Shown in pieces: positions 1 to 7,798 of a stretch of DNA of 64,000 bases. Position 1 is the stretch's first letter, and each line of letters opens with the position of its first letter. The notes under the pieces are model-generated. The model ran no database searches. It saw only the letters and a list, made by a program, of their open reading frames with translations, and had not been told where the DNA came from. Made by a program: the position numbers and the translations under genes. The stretch is taken from the NCBI RefSeq assembly GCF_036421855.1, contig NZ_JAZGOK010000012.1; one strand, written 5' to 3'. This DNA comes from Georgenia_B sunbinii (GTDB lineage Bacteria > Actinomycetota > Actinomycetes > Actinomycetales > Actinomycetaceae).

Positions 1-227
1 CGGTAGATCACCGGTATGGGAAGGTCGGCACCGACTTCGCGAGCCACGCCAACCGCCACGGCCAGCACAGCGGACGAGTCGCGCCCACCTGAGAAGCTCA
101 CGAACACCGGTCCGGCGACGATGATGTTCCGCAGCACCTCGCGCAGAGCGACGCGGGCGCCGCACGTCGCGTCGCGCAGCTCGGTCTGCGGCAAGCCGCC
201 GGACGACTCGGCTAACGGCTGTCCCAT
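1..227 (-). CDS. Asparagine-synthase-like protein, possible lasso cyclase (partial)
   Basis: The gene runs off the left edge; 75 N-terminal residues are visible from an ATG at 225-227. The PP-loop ATP-binding motif SGGRDSS lies at residues 46-52, as in the synthetase domain of asparagine synthases and of the lasso cyclases that adenylate the ring-forming Asp/Glu. Oddly, only about 45 residues precede it, whereas typical lasso cyclases carry a glutaminase-like domain of about 200 residues there. An in-frame stop lies upstream, so the frame cannot extend that far. It may be a short synthetase-only form or the 3' half of a broken gene. It lies downstream of the precursor gene on the same strand. 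The family assignment is good from the motif; the lasso role is inferred from context. Confidence 0.65.
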   Translation of the reverse strand, partial: MGQPLAESSGGLPQTELRDATCGARVALREVLRNIIVAGPVFVSFSGGRDSSAVLAVAVGVAREVGADLPIPVIY

Positions 228-330
228 CGCGATCTCGAGAGGGCTGAGTCGTAAGTATCCCGTCGAACGCGCAGTCAACACAGCTCATCTCCGCCCTGGC
301 CATCCGTCCTGGCCGCGCCGCTCGTCATGT

Positions 331-365
331 CTGTGGGAGGGGCCGGGTCCCGACCCCTCCCACAG
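331..365 (-). terminator. 12-bp perfect hairpin downstream of the precursor gene
   Basis: CTGTGGGAGGGG (331-342) pairs perfectly with 354-365 across an 11-nt loop. It starts 10 nt past the precursor stop and ahead of the synthetase-like gene. An attenuating hairpin between a RiPP precursor and its maturation genes would give excess precursor transcript. No clear U-tract is seen. Confidence 0.6.
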
Positions 366-374
366 CCTGATCGT

Positions 375-521
375 TCAGGAGCCGATCGGCGGGTCCGTCG
401 GGTTCGTCGGGTTCTGCCCGAACTTGAACCCGAAGATGTTGTCGTCCCGGCCGTGCCCGGTCAGTGCGAGCGTCAGCTCCGGCACCGAGCCGACCTTCAT
501 GATGCGTGGTGATTCGTACAT
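375..521 (-). CDS. Putative lasso-peptide precursor (48 aa)
   Basis: This is a 48-residue ORF with a strong ribosome site (GGAAGGA, about 5 nt before the ATG). The leader fits the actinobacterial lasso pattern Y-x2-P-x-(L/I)-x3-G-x5-T: Tyr2, Pro5, Ile7, Gly11 and Thr17. If Thr17 is the conserved penultimate leader residue, the core starts at Ala19 as ALTGHGRDD. Asp26 and Asp27 then sit at core positions 8 and 9, the spacing needed for an 8- or 9-residue macrolactam. The tail is aromatic (IFGFKF) and then Asn/Pro/Thr-rich. The neighbours (PqqD-like protein, asparagine-synthase-like protein) support the call. The cleavage site is inferred, not known. A different RiPP class is possible. Confidence 0.65.
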   Translation of the reverse strand: MYESPRIMKVGSVPELTLALTGHGRDDNIFGFKFGQNPTNPTDPPIGS

Positions 522-777
522 GGGATTCCTTCCGACGTCGTCGACACAGTCTCCGGAGGTGAAGTACTGCGACGATTGTCAAGTTAGCCCAGGGTCGAGG
601 GCAGATCACGGCTCACCAGCGGATGAATCCCAACCCGCCGAGGGTGAGGAATGCTCAGCAGGGGGTGAGCCGCCCCTTCCTGAGTGCCGCTGTGCGCAGG
701 TGGTTGCGGCGATCCGCCACCTGTTGTGCACGGCGTCAGGCACAATCGACCGTGACCGCACCAACGAGGGAGCCCCA
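522..777. promoter_or_regulatory. Divergent control region between precursor and PqqD-like genes
   Basis: This 256-nt non-coding stretch separates the minus-strand precursor from the plus-strand PqqD-like gene. A consensus-like -35 hexamer TTGACA reads on the minus strand at 577-582, about 55 nt before the precursor start. I could not place a convincing -10 at standard spacing. Nothing else is recognised in it. Confidence 0.35.
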
Positions 778-1029
778 GTGCCGAAGCTGACGGAGAACGT
801 GACGTGGCAGGAGATCGACGGTGAGCTGGTCGTCCTCGACCTGTCCAGGTCGGTCTACCTCACCACCAACCGCACCGGCGCCTTCCTGGCCAAGCAACTG
901 CGTGACGAGCGCGACCGCGACGAGCTGGTGACGTCGCTGGTCGCCGAGTACGGGATCGAGGAGCACGTCGCGAGCAGCGACGTCGACGACTTCCTTGACC
1001 AGCTTGCGCAGGAGCAGCTGCTGGCCTGA
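778..1029 (+). CDS. PqqD-like RiPP recognition protein (lasso B1 type)
   Basis: An 83-residue protein from a GTG start preceded by a purine-rich site (ACGAGGGA). It has the PqqD/RRE fold pattern: a short beta region containing DGELVVLDL, then YLTTNRTGAFLAKQL, then a helical half ending DDFLDQLAQEQLLA. Stand-alone proteins of this type bind the leader peptide and deliver the precursor to the protease and cyclase. It is divergent from the precursor and convergent with glmM, so it forms a single-gene unit in this window. The transglutaminase-like leader protease usually found beside it is absent here and may lie left of the edge. A longer frame running into it from upstream is not supported because it lacks a start signal. 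Confidence 0.75.
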   Translation: MPKLTENVTWQEIDGELVVLDLSRSVYLTTNRTGAFLAKQLRDERDRDELVTSLVAEYGIEEHVASSDVDDFLDQLAQEQLLA

Positions 1030-1041
1030 CGTGCCGGCTGG

Positions 1042-2397
1042 TCAGACCAGGCTCAGCCGCGCCCGCACCACGTCGGCGAGGGTCGCCGCGACGTCGTCGG
1101 CCTCGTCCTGGGTGGCGGCCTCGACCATCACCCGGACCAGCGACTCAGTCCCCGAGGGGCGCAGCAGCACTCGGCCGGTCTCCCCCAGCCGGGCCTCCGC
1201 GGCGTTGACCGCGGCCAGCAGGACGCCGTCGGTGGTGGCGCGAGCCTTGTCGACGTCGGGGACGTTGACCAGGACCTGCGGCAGCCGCTGGACGAATCCG
1301 GCGAGGTCCGCCAACGAGCGGCCGGTCTCCACGACGCGCTCGGCGAGCATGAGCGCGGTCAGCAGGCCGTCGCCGGTGGTGGCGTGGGCTGAGCTGATGA
1401 TGTGCCCGGACTGCTCGCCGCCGAGGATGTAGCCACCGGCCCGCATCGCCTCGAGGACGTACCGGTCGCCGACGCCGGTCTGCACGGTGTGGATGCCGGC
1501 GTCCTTCATCGCGAGCAGCAGCCCGAGGTTGCTCATCACGGTCACGACCAGTGTGTCGTCGACGAGCTTGCCGTGGTCCTTGAGCGTCGTCGCGAGCACG
1601 CCCATGATCTGGTCGCCGTCGACGATGTTGCCCTCGTGGTCGACGGCGATGCACCGGTCCGCGTCGCCGTCGAAGGCCACCCCGAAGGCCGCGCCGGAGG
1701 CGACCGTGACCGCCTGCAGCTGTTCGGGGTGGGTGGAGCCGCACTCGTCGTTGATGTTGCGGCCGTCCGGCGACGCGTTGATGACGACGACGTCAGCGCC
1801 CGCCTCCCGCAGCGCGAGCGGCGCGATGTCGCTCGCCGCCCCGTTGGCGCAGTCGATGGCGATCCGCAGCCCGTCCAGGTGCCGGCCGGTGGTGCTCACC
1901 AGGTGGTCGATGTAGGCGCGGTCGGCGGTGGCCGCGTCCTGCGAGATCTGGCCGACCTCGGCACCGGTCGGGCGCTCCCAGCTCGCGCCGAGGCTCTCCT
2001 CGATGGCGTCCTCGATGGCGTCCTCGAGCTTGAACCCGCCGCGGGCGAAGAACTTGATCCCGTTGTCCGGCATCGGGTTGTGGGAGGCCGAGATGACGAC
2101 GCCGAGATCGACGTCCATCGCAGAGGTCAGGTAGGCCACCCCCGGGGTGGGCAGCACCCCGACCTCGACGACGTCGACGCCCGCGCTGGCCAGCCCGGCA
2201 GCGATCGCCGACGAGAGGAAGTCCCCGGAGACCCGGGTGTCGCGTCCGATGACGGCACGCGGCCGGCGCACCTCGGCGTCGTGCTCCGCGGCGCCGAGCA
2301 CCCGGGCGGCAGCGACGCCGAGCCCGAGCGCCAGCTCGGCGGAGATGTCGCGGTTGGCGAGCCCGCGCACGCCGTCGGTACCAAAGAGTCGAGCCAT
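1042..2397 (-). CDS. glmM: Phosphoglucosamine mutase
   Basis: A 451-residue enzyme interconverting glucosamine-6-phosphate and glucosamine-1-phosphate in the cytoplasm, on the path to UDP-GlcNAc for peptidoglycan. It begins MARLFGTDGVRG, as the family does. The active-site loop SASHNP has its phosphoserine at Ser105. The metal loop DGDADRC lies near residue 245, and the sugar-phosphate loop LLRPSGTESLVRV is near the C-terminus. Length is normal. It follows rpsI on the same strand, but a strong hairpin lies between them, so it probably has its own promoter in the 170-nt gap. Confidence 0.97.
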   Translation of the reverse strand: MARLFGTDGVRGLANRDISAELALGLGVAAARVLGAAEHDAEVRRPRAVIGRDTRVSGDFLSSAIAAGLASAGVDVVEVGVLPTPGVAYLTSAMDVDLGVVISASHNPMPDNGIKFFARGGFKLEDAIEDAIEESLGASWERPTGAEVGQISQDAATADRAYIDHLVSTTGRHLDGLRIAIDCANGAASDIAPLALREAGADVVVINASPDGRNINDECGSTHPEQLQAVTVASGAAFGVAFDGDADRCIAVDHEGNIVDGDQIMGVLATTLKDHGKLVDDTLVVTVMSNLGLLLAMKDAGIHTVQTGVGDRYVLEAMRAGGYILGGEQSGHIISSAHATTGDGLLTALMLAERVVETGRSLADLAGFVQRLPQVLVNVPDVDKARATTDGVLLAAVNAAEARLGETGRVLLRPSGTESLVRVMVEAATQDEADDVAATLADVVRARLSLV

Positions 2398-2522
2398 CGG
2401 ACTTCCTTACGTGAGGCGACAGGCAACCACAACCACCCCACCACACCCGCCAGTCGTCGGCGCCGGGTACGGGCGAGACCGCCGCCGACCGGTCGACAGC
2501 GACGGTCAGGCGACGCAAGACA

Positions 2523-2559
2523 CCGCAGCCCCGGCCGGCTGAGCCGGTCGGGGCTGCGG
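2523..2559 (-). terminator. Rho-independent-like terminator after rpsI
   Basis: CCGCAGCCCCG (2523-2533) pairs perfectly with 2549-2559, and the inner CCGGC/GCCGG extends the stem. It begins 8 nt past the rpsI stop, so it should end the rplM-rpsI transcript before glmM. Confidence 0.75.
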
Positions 2560-2567
2560 GAGGCGCA

Positions 2568-3059
2568 TCAGCGCTTCGAGTACTGCGGGGCCTTACGGGC
2601 CTTCTTGAGGCCGGCCTTCTTGCGCTCGACGGCGCGGGCGTCCCGGGTGAGGAACCCAGCCTTCTTCAGCGTGGGGCGGTTGGACTCCTCGTCGATCAGG
2701 TTGAGGGCCCGTGCCACGCCGAGGCGCAGTGCGCCGGCCTGGCCAGAGATGCCGCCGCCGTGGATACGGGCGATGACGTCGAAGCGGCCCTCGATGTCGA
2801 GGAGCTCGAAGGGGGAGCTCACCAGCTGCTGGTGCAGCTTGTTGGGGAAGTAGTCCTCGAGCGTGCGGCCGTTGATGGTCCAGTTCCCGCTACCGGGAAC
2901 CAGGCGGACCCGGGCGACGGCTTCCTTGCGTCGACCCAGCGCCTGGCCGGGAGCCGTGAGGCTCTGGCCCTGGCCGGTCGCGGGAGCGTCGCTCTCGCTG
3001 GTGTAGCTGCTGGGGACGTTGTCGTCGTCCAGCTCGATGTCGGCAGTGGTCTCAGCCAC
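2568..3059 (-). CDS. rpsI: 30S ribosomal protein S9
   Basis: A 163-residue S9. The conserved S9 core starts near residue 42 (GRRKEAVARVRLVPG) and ends in the basic tail KKARKAPQYSKR that reaches the P-site tRNA. About 40 extra acidic, Ser/Thr-rich residues precede the core; N-terminal extensions of this kind occur in actinobacterial S9. It is the second gene of the rplM-rpsI pair, 49 nt after rplM. Confidence 0.97.
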   Translation of the reverse strand: MAETTADIELDDDNVPSSYTSESDAPATGQGQSLTAPGQALGRRKEAVARVRLVPGSGNWTINGRTLEDYFPNKLHQQLVSSPFELLDIEGRFDVIARIHGGGISGQAGALRLGVARALNLIDEESNRPTLKKAGFLTRDARAVERKKAGLKKARKAPQYSKR

Positions 3060-3108
3060 AGTTCTCCTCGTGTCCTGTAAAGGGGGTCCCAGAGCGCGTC
3101 ACCGCGAA

Positions 3109-3552
3109 CTACTGGGCCACCTGGGTGATCTCGAAGGTCTGCGGCTGCTGCGCAGCGTGCGGGTGCTCAGCGCCGGTGTAGACCTTGAGCTTCTTGAGCA
3201 TGTCGCGACCGAGCGACGTCTTGGGGAGCATGCCGCGGACGGCCTTCTCCACGACGCGCTCGGGGAAGCGGTCCAGCAGCTGCGCGTAGCTCGTCGCCTT
3301 GAGACCACCGGGGAAACCCGAGTGGTGGTAAGCGATCTTGTCCTCACGCTTGCTGCCGGTCAGAGCGATCTTCTCGGCGTTGATGACGATGACGAAGTCA
3401 CCGTTGTCGACGTGCGGTGCGAAGCTCGGCTTGTGCTTCCCACGGAGCAGGGTGGCGACGTGGGTCGCCAGTCGGCCGAGGACGACGTCGGTAGCGTCGA
3501 TGACGTACCAGTTCTGGTCGACGTCGCCGGGCTTCGGTGTGTACGTGAGCAC
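3109..3552 (-). CDS. rplM: 50S ribosomal protein L13
   Basis: A 147-residue L13 from a GTG at 3550-3552. This start gives MLTYTPKPGDV, matching the usual actinobacterial start M-R-T-Y-(S/T)-PKPGDV and the normal family length. An ACGAAGG ribosome site lies about 8 nt upstream. An open frame extends another 53 codons upstream but does not resemble L13. Family landmarks include WYVIDATDVVLGRLA, GKHKPSFAPHVDNGD and AEHPHAAQQP. It is the first gene of the rplM-rpsI operon. Confidence 0.96.
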   Translation of the reverse strand: MLTYTPKPGDVDQNWYVIDATDVVLGRLATHVATLLRGKHKPSFAPHVDNGDFVIVINAEKIALTGSKREDKIAYHHSGFPGGLKATSYAQLLDRFPERVVEKAVRGMLPKTSLGRDMLKKLKVYTGAEHPHAAQQPQTFEITQVAQ

Positions 3553-3711
3553 GGGCGTAGCCTTCGTTTCTTCAGCGTTCTGATCTTCGGGCAATCGTGC
3601 GCCGCAGCGACGTGCTGCCCATGGTCTGGTGGTTCTCGCTCTTGGCATCCGCGCCGCCGCGCCGGCGAGTGGGAGCACCGGGAGCGCAAGGGGATGCACA
3701 ACGACGTCCAA

Positions 3712-3740
3712 GAGTAACGCCGCGAGTGTCGCGCGGTCAA
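3712..3740 (-). promoter_or_regulatory. Candidate rplM-rpsI promoter
   Basis: On the minus strand TTGACC (3735-3740) is followed after 17 nt by TTACTC (3712-3717). The -35 is good and the -10 weak. This would leave a leader of about 150 nt before rplM, long enough for autoregulation, but no defined leader motif was recognised. Confidence 0.35.
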
Positions 3741-3795
3741 AACATCTTGGCGCCGGTGGTCGTGAGACGCACCACTGACCATCGTACCGGATACC

Positions 3796-4257
3796 TCAGC
3801 CGACGCTGCTGCCCTCATCGGTGATACCTATCGCATCGTCCTCGTCGCGTACCCGCATCGCGGCCTCCTCGGCGGTCGCCGCGCCGCCGGCCACGCCGAC
3901 GTCCTCGGCGGTCATGTCCTGCTCGCGCCGTCCGCCGGGGCCGTCGACGTCGTCCTCGTTCTCGAGGCGGCCGGCCCGGTCGGGCTCCCGCTCGGGCTGA
4001 GGTTCGGCGCCGGGCTCCCACACCTCGGGCTCCTCGGCGTCGAGCCGCTCCTCGATGGTGTCGCCCTCGATGACCTCCGCCTGGGTGAGGTTCTGGCCGC
4101 GCAGCGGGTCGCGGTCGGGCGGAGAGTAGCCCTCCTCAAGCAGGTCGTCGACGCCGCGCGTCTCGAGGGTGTCCTGCTTGGGCAGCTGGTCGCTGTCGCC
4201 CTCGCCCGGCAGCGCCGGGTCGGGGCTGGTGGCCGGGGTGTTCTCTGACTCGCTCAT
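3796..4257 (-). CDS. DUF5709-type acidic protein
   Basis: A 153-residue, strongly acidic soluble protein from the ATG giving MSESENTPATSP. It contains DDLLEEGYSPPDRDP and a downstream LDAEEPEVW segment, the signature of the actinobacterial DUF5709 family, whose function is unknown. There is no signal peptide or membrane segment. It sits between truA and rplM on the same strand, 83 nt before truA. The open frame extends upstream into truA-overlapping sequence, but the ATG used here matches the family start. Confidence 0.8.
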   Translation of the reverse strand: MSESENTPATSPDPALPGEGDSDQLPKQDTLETRGVDDLLEEGYSPPDRDPLRGQNLTQAEVIEGDTIEERLDAEEPEVWEPGAEPQPEREPDRAGRLENEDDVDGPGGRREQDMTAEDVGVAGGAATAEEAAMRVRDEDDAIGITDEGSSVG

Positions 4258-4340
4258 GCTGTCCAGGCTGCCATCGGCCGCGCGACCTCGCGCGCTCAAC
4301 CGGGCTGCCTCCCGGTCCGACGGTGCCGCGAACGACGGCG

Positions 4341-5270
4341 TTACGGCAGCGTGCGGACGCTGCGGGCGGCGGTGGCGCGCGCCGCCAGCTCCTCGTCGGC
4401 CGGGTAGCCGACCTCCTCGAGGGTGAGCCCGTGCGCGGGCGCCACGCCCACGCCCGGGTCCCGCAGCCCGGCGGCGAGCACCTCGGCGGGCCAGCTCACT
4501 GGGCGGCGCCCCTCGCCGACGGCGAGGCCGGCTCCCACGAGGGCACGCACCATCGAGTGGCAGAAGGCATCGGCCCGGACCGTCGCCACGATGAGCCCCT
4601 CGTCCCGCTCCCCCGCCGGCACCCGGCGCCAGTCCATCGCCTGCAGGGTGCGGATCGTCGTGGCGCCGGCACGTGGCTTGCAGTAGGCGGCAAAATCGTG
4701 CTCGCCGCAGAGCCAGGTCGCGGCGGTGCCCATCGCGTCGACGTCGAGCTCGCGGGCGTGCCACAGCACGTCGTGGCGACGCAGCGGGTCACGAGGCTGG
4801 GCCAGGTCGGCGATCCGGTACCGGTAGCGGCGCCAGACCGCGGAGAACCGGGCATCGAACCCGGGCGGCGCCTCCGCCACGGCGTGGACGACGACGTCGC
4901 TGGCGCCGCGGGGCCCCTCCCCGCGGCCGAGCAGCCCGGCGAGCCGTGCCACCAGTGCCTGCCCCGGCGAGCGGTCGCTGCGGCCGACGACGTCGCGCCA
5001 GGCCGCCGCGGGCACGTCCAGGTGGGCGGCCTGGCCGCGGGCGTGCACCCCGGCGTCGGTGCGACCGGCGACGGTGAGCCGGGCAGGCGCGGGCAGCCGC
5101 AGCACCGTGGTCAGCGCCTCCTCGAGCACGCCCTGCACGGTGCGCAGGCCCGGCTGGGTCGCCCAGCCGGAGAAGTGGGTGCCGTCGTAGGAGATCGCCA
5201 GCCGCACCCGCACCGTCGGTTCCGGCGTCGCGCCGTCGTTGCCGTCCGCGTCCACCACTACTGCTGTCAC
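4341..5270 (-). CDS. truA: tRNA pseudouridine(38-40) synthase
   Basis: A 309-residue enzyme converting U38-U40 of the tRNA anticodon arm to pseudouridine. The catalytic motif AGRTDAGVHA places the nucleophile at Asp72. Other family landmarks are RVRLAISYDGTHFSGW, FSAVWRRYRYRI, AAYCKPR and FCHSMVRALVG. The GTG at 5268-5270 was chosen because the frame upstream overlaps the divergent ROK gene and shows no family similarity. About 20 residues precede the conserved domain. It is divergent from the ROK gene across only 27 bp and may be leaderless. Confidence 0.93.
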   Translation of the reverse strand: MTAVVVDADGNDGATPEPTVRVRLAISYDGTHFSGWATQPGLRTVQGVLEEALTTVLRLPAPARLTVAGRTDAGVHARGQAAHLDVPAAAWRDVVGRSDRSPGQALVARLAGLLGRGEGPRGASDVVVHAVAEAPPGFDARFSAVWRRYRYRIADLAQPRDPLRRHDVLWHARELDVDAMGTAATWLCGEHDFAAYCKPRAGATTIRTLQAMDWRRVPAGERDEGLIVATVRADAFCHSMVRALVGAGLAVGEGRRPVSWPAEVLAAGLRDPGVGVAPAHGLTLEEVGYPADEELAARATAARSVRTLP

Positions 5271-5277
5271 GTACCGC

Positions 5278-5287
5278 AGGCTAGTAC
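5278..5287. promoter_or_regulatory. Overlapping divergent leaderless -10 elements (truA / ROK)
   Basis: TAGCCT reads on the minus strand at 5278-5283, 7 nt before the truA GTG. TAGTAC reads on the plus strand at 5282-5287, 10 nt before the ROK ATG. Neither gene has a good Shine-Dalgarno site. Actinobacteria often use TAnnnT -10 boxes at this distance for leaderless mRNAs. Confidence 0.45.
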
Positions 5288-5297
5288 CGTCACCTCC

Positions 5298-6107
5298 ATG
5301 AAGCCCGCCGCGAGACCGTCCCGGACCAACCCGGCGACGCTCGCGGTCGACTGCGGCGGTGGGGGCATCAAGGCCTCTGTGCTCGACGCAGCCGGCACCA
5401 TGCACGCCCAGCCGGTCCGCGCTGCCACGCCCTACCCGCTGCCCCCGGAGCGGCTCATCGACACCATCGCCTCACTGGCGGAGCAGCTGCCGCCGGCGGA
5501 CCGGGCCACGGTCGGCATGCCCGGCATGATCCGTCACGGGATCGTCGTCAGCACGCCGCACTACGTGACACGCGCCGGGCCGCGGACGAAGGAGCTGCCC
5601 GAGCTCGTGACGGCGTGGGCGGGCTGCGACCTCCAGCAGGCGGTGAGCGACCGGCTGAAGATCCCGGCGCTGCTGCTCAACGACGCCGAGGTCCACGGTG
5701 CAGGGGTCGTCGCCGGCGCCGGGCTGGAGATGATCATCACGCTGGGGACCGGGCTGGGCAACGCCATCTTCGACGGTGGGCGGCTGGCGCCGCACGCCGA
5801 GCTGTCCCGCGGGCTGGCACGGTGGGGGCTGAGCTTCGACGAGTACATCGGGGAGCACGAACGGCTGCGGCTGGGTGACGCCATGTGGTCCCGCCGGGTC
5901 CGCCAGGTCGTGGAGTCCTTCCGGCCGGTCTACCTGTGGGACCGGCTGTACCTCGGCGGCGGGAACTCCCGCCGGATCACTCCGCAGGTGCTGACCAAGC
6001 TCGGCGACGACGTCGTCATCGTGCCCAACACCGCCGGGATCGTCGGCGGCGTGCGGGCCTGGTCGCTCGGCGGCATCGCCGAGGACACCGCGCCGGCGTC
6101 GGGCTGA
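5298..6107 (+). CDS. ROK-family sugar kinase, polyphosphate glucokinase-like
   Basis: A 269-residue protein starting at the ATG giving MKPAARPSRTNP. It has the N-terminal phosphate loop VDCGGGGIKASVLD, the substrate region LLNDAEVHGAG holding the likely catalytic Asp, and the second phosphate loop TLGTGLGNAIFDGG followed by HAELSR. The overall pattern resembles actinobacterial polyphosphate/ATP glucokinases, which use a similar H-x-E-L segment. The ROK zinc motif (C-x-C-G-x2-G-C-x-E) is not seen, which also fits the polyphosphate-glucokinase branch. Substrate and phosphate donor cannot be assigned from sequence alone. It is transcribed away from truA. Confidence 0.75.
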   Translation: MKPAARPSRTNPATLAVDCGGGGIKASVLDAAGTMHAQPVRAATPYPLPPERLIDTIASLAEQLPPADRATVGMPGMIRHGIVVSTPHYVTRAGPRTKELPELVTAWAGCDLQQAVSDRLKIPALLLNDAEVHGAGVVAGAGLEMIITLGTGLGNAIFDGGRLAPHAELSRGLARWGLSFDEYIGEHERLRLGDAMWSRRVRQVVESFRPVYLWDRLYLGGGNSRRITPQVLTKLGDDVVIVPNTAGIVGGVRAWSLGGIAEDTAPASG

Positions 6108-6305
6108 CCTCAGCCGGACCGATGCTCAGGAGGCTATCGGCAGGATCGGGGCGGAGGTGCTGGTCCGCAACGAGGGGTGATATCGCTCCGGCTGCCGGCC
6201 GGCGCCTCTAGGGTGGCACTCGGGCGAGGTCAGAAGTTCGGTGATGCCGGCAGGAGGCACTGAGGTCATGGAAGTCGTCCGCCCCACCAGTACCTGCGGC
6301 TGGTC

Positions 6306-7664
6306 ATGAGGATCGGCGTCGCCGGTTGCGGCTACGTCTTCGACAGCTACATGTCGTCATGGGCCAACCATCCCGCACTTGAGCTTGTCGGTGTGACTGA
6401 CCGCGACGCCTCGCAGCTCGAGCGCGCGAGCCGGCACTTCGCCGTGCCCAGCTACGCCTCGGTGGAAGAGATGCTCGCCGATCCCGACGTGGACATGGTC
6501 CTCAACCTCACCTCGATCCAGTCTCACTACGAGGTCACCCGCGCGGCACTTGCGGCGGGCAAGCACGTCTACTCCGAGAAGCCGCTCACGACCGACATGG
6601 CGCAAGCCCTCGAGCTCGTCGCGCTGGCGGAGTCGCAAGGGCGCCACCTCGCCTGCGCTCCGTCCAATGCGCTCTCGGCCACCTCGCAGACGATGTGGAA
6701 GGTGGTCGCTGACGGACTCGTCGGCGACGTCCGGCTGGTCTACGCCGAGCTGGACGACAACCCGATCTACCTCATGGCTCCGGAGAACTGGCGGTCCGTC
6801 TCCGGCGCGCCTTGGCCCTACCTGCGCGAGTACGAGGCCGGGTGCACGTGGGAGCACGTCAGTTATCACCTGGCGTGGATGTGTGCCATCTTCGGCCCGG
6901 TCCGGTCGGTCACCGCATTCTCCAAGCTCACACTGCCGGACAAGACCGACCGACCGCTGTCGCCCGCGGACACTCCGGACTTCTCCGTCGCTTGTCTCGA
7001 CTTCGAGAGCGGCGTCGTCGGCCGTGTCACCTGCTCGATCGGTGCACCGTACGACCATCGCATGCGCGTGGTCGGGAACCGGGGCATGGTCCACTCCGAC
7101 AACCCGTGGCACGACGAGTGCCCCGTCTTCCTCGAGCCATTCACCACGCTGTCCCTCAACGCACGCAAGACCCGCGCCGTGCGATCGAGCAGATTCTTGC
7201 AGCGGTTGTTCGGCGTCGGCGGTCGGCGTGTGCCACTCGTCCGCACGCCTCCGCCGGGATCCGATGAAGTCGTCGACGCGCTGGGACCACGCCGGTGGTG
7301 GAGTCCGCGCGACGCTCTGCGCCGAATCCGGCTCGACCAGCTCGGGCACCAGGACAAGTGCATCGGGATCGCGGAGCTGGCCGACGCCATCGAGCACGGT
7401 CGCGCCCCCTTCCCAGGGCACGCCTTCATGCTGCACCTGACAGAGCTGACCCTCGCCATCCAGTCCGCCGGCGCCGACGGCGCCAGCCACCGAGTGATGA
7501 ACCGGTTCGAGCCCTGGCCACTGCCCGTCGCGTCGTCCCGCAGCGGTCCCGACTACCAACGCTACGTCCGGCGCAGCACTCTCGACCGGCTCAGTGCAGG
7601 CCTGCTGCACAAGATGCACCGCCACGGCGTGAAGGACGACAGCTCCGGGCCGAAGCAGCGGTAG
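6306..7664 (+). CDS. Gfo/Idh/MocA-family oxidoreductase
   Basis: A 452-residue NAD(P)-dependent sugar or polyol dehydrogenase. It has an N-terminal Rossmann motif GVAGCGYVFDSY (residues 4-15) and the catalytic/cofactor motif EKP at 91-93 inside YSEKPLTTD. The C-terminal substrate domain is longer than in most members (usual length is about 330-390 residues). Such enzymes often oxidise nucleotide sugars for surface polysaccharides, which would fit the glycan locus on the other side of the ribosomal genes, but the substrate is unknown. It stands alone, convergent with rplQ, with a shared hairpin between. The 198-nt upstream gap shows only a weak TAGGGT box at 6209-6214. Confidence 0.85.
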   Translation: MRIGVAGCGYVFDSYMSSWANHPALELVGVTDRDASQLERASRHFAVPSYASVEEMLADPDVDMVLNLTSIQSHYEVTRAALAAGKHVYSEKPLTTDMAQALELVALAESQGRHLACAPSNALSATSQTMWKVVADGLVGDVRLVYAELDDNPIYLMAPENWRSVSGAPWPYLREYEAGCTWEHVSYHLAWMCAIFGPVRSVTAFSKLTLPDKTDRPLSPADTPDFSVACLDFESGVVGRVTCSIGAPYDHRMRVVGNRGMVHSDNPWHDECPVFLEPFTTLSLNARKTRAVRSSRFLQRLFGVGGRRVPLVRTPPPGSDEVVDALGPRRWWSPRDALRRIRLDQLGHQDKCIGIAELADAIEHGRAPFPGHAFMLHLTELTLAIQSAGADGASHRVMNRFEPWPLPVASSRSGPDYQRYVRRSTLDRLSAGLLHKMHRHGVKDDSSGPKQR

Positions 7665-7677
7665 GCGCCGGAAAGGC

Positions 7678-7717
7678 GCGAGGCCCGCAACCCCGGGGTA
7701 CGGGGTGCGGGCCTCGC
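7678..7717. terminator. Bidirectional terminator between the oxidoreductase gene and rplQ
   Basis: GCGAGGCCCGCA (7678-7689) pairs perfectly with 7706-7717, and CCCC/GGGG extends the stem inside. It lies 13 nt after the oxidoreductase stop and in the 3' region of rplQ, so it can serve both convergent transcripts. Confidence 0.75.
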
Positions 7718-7798
7718 TGTCGACCGCCGCGCCGGGTGGGCGCGGCGATCACGGCAGCGGCCGCGCTATGCGCGATCGCCGTCGTGTCGTTGGCGGCG

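Noticed and set aside
16..777. Upstream extension of the PqqD-like frame
   Set aside because: The first 254 codons look non-coding and overlap the precursor and synthetase genes; the GTG at 778 has a proper ribosome site and family start.
5271..5405. A longer TruA start
   Set aside because: The added residues overlap the divergent ROK gene and do not resemble TruA.
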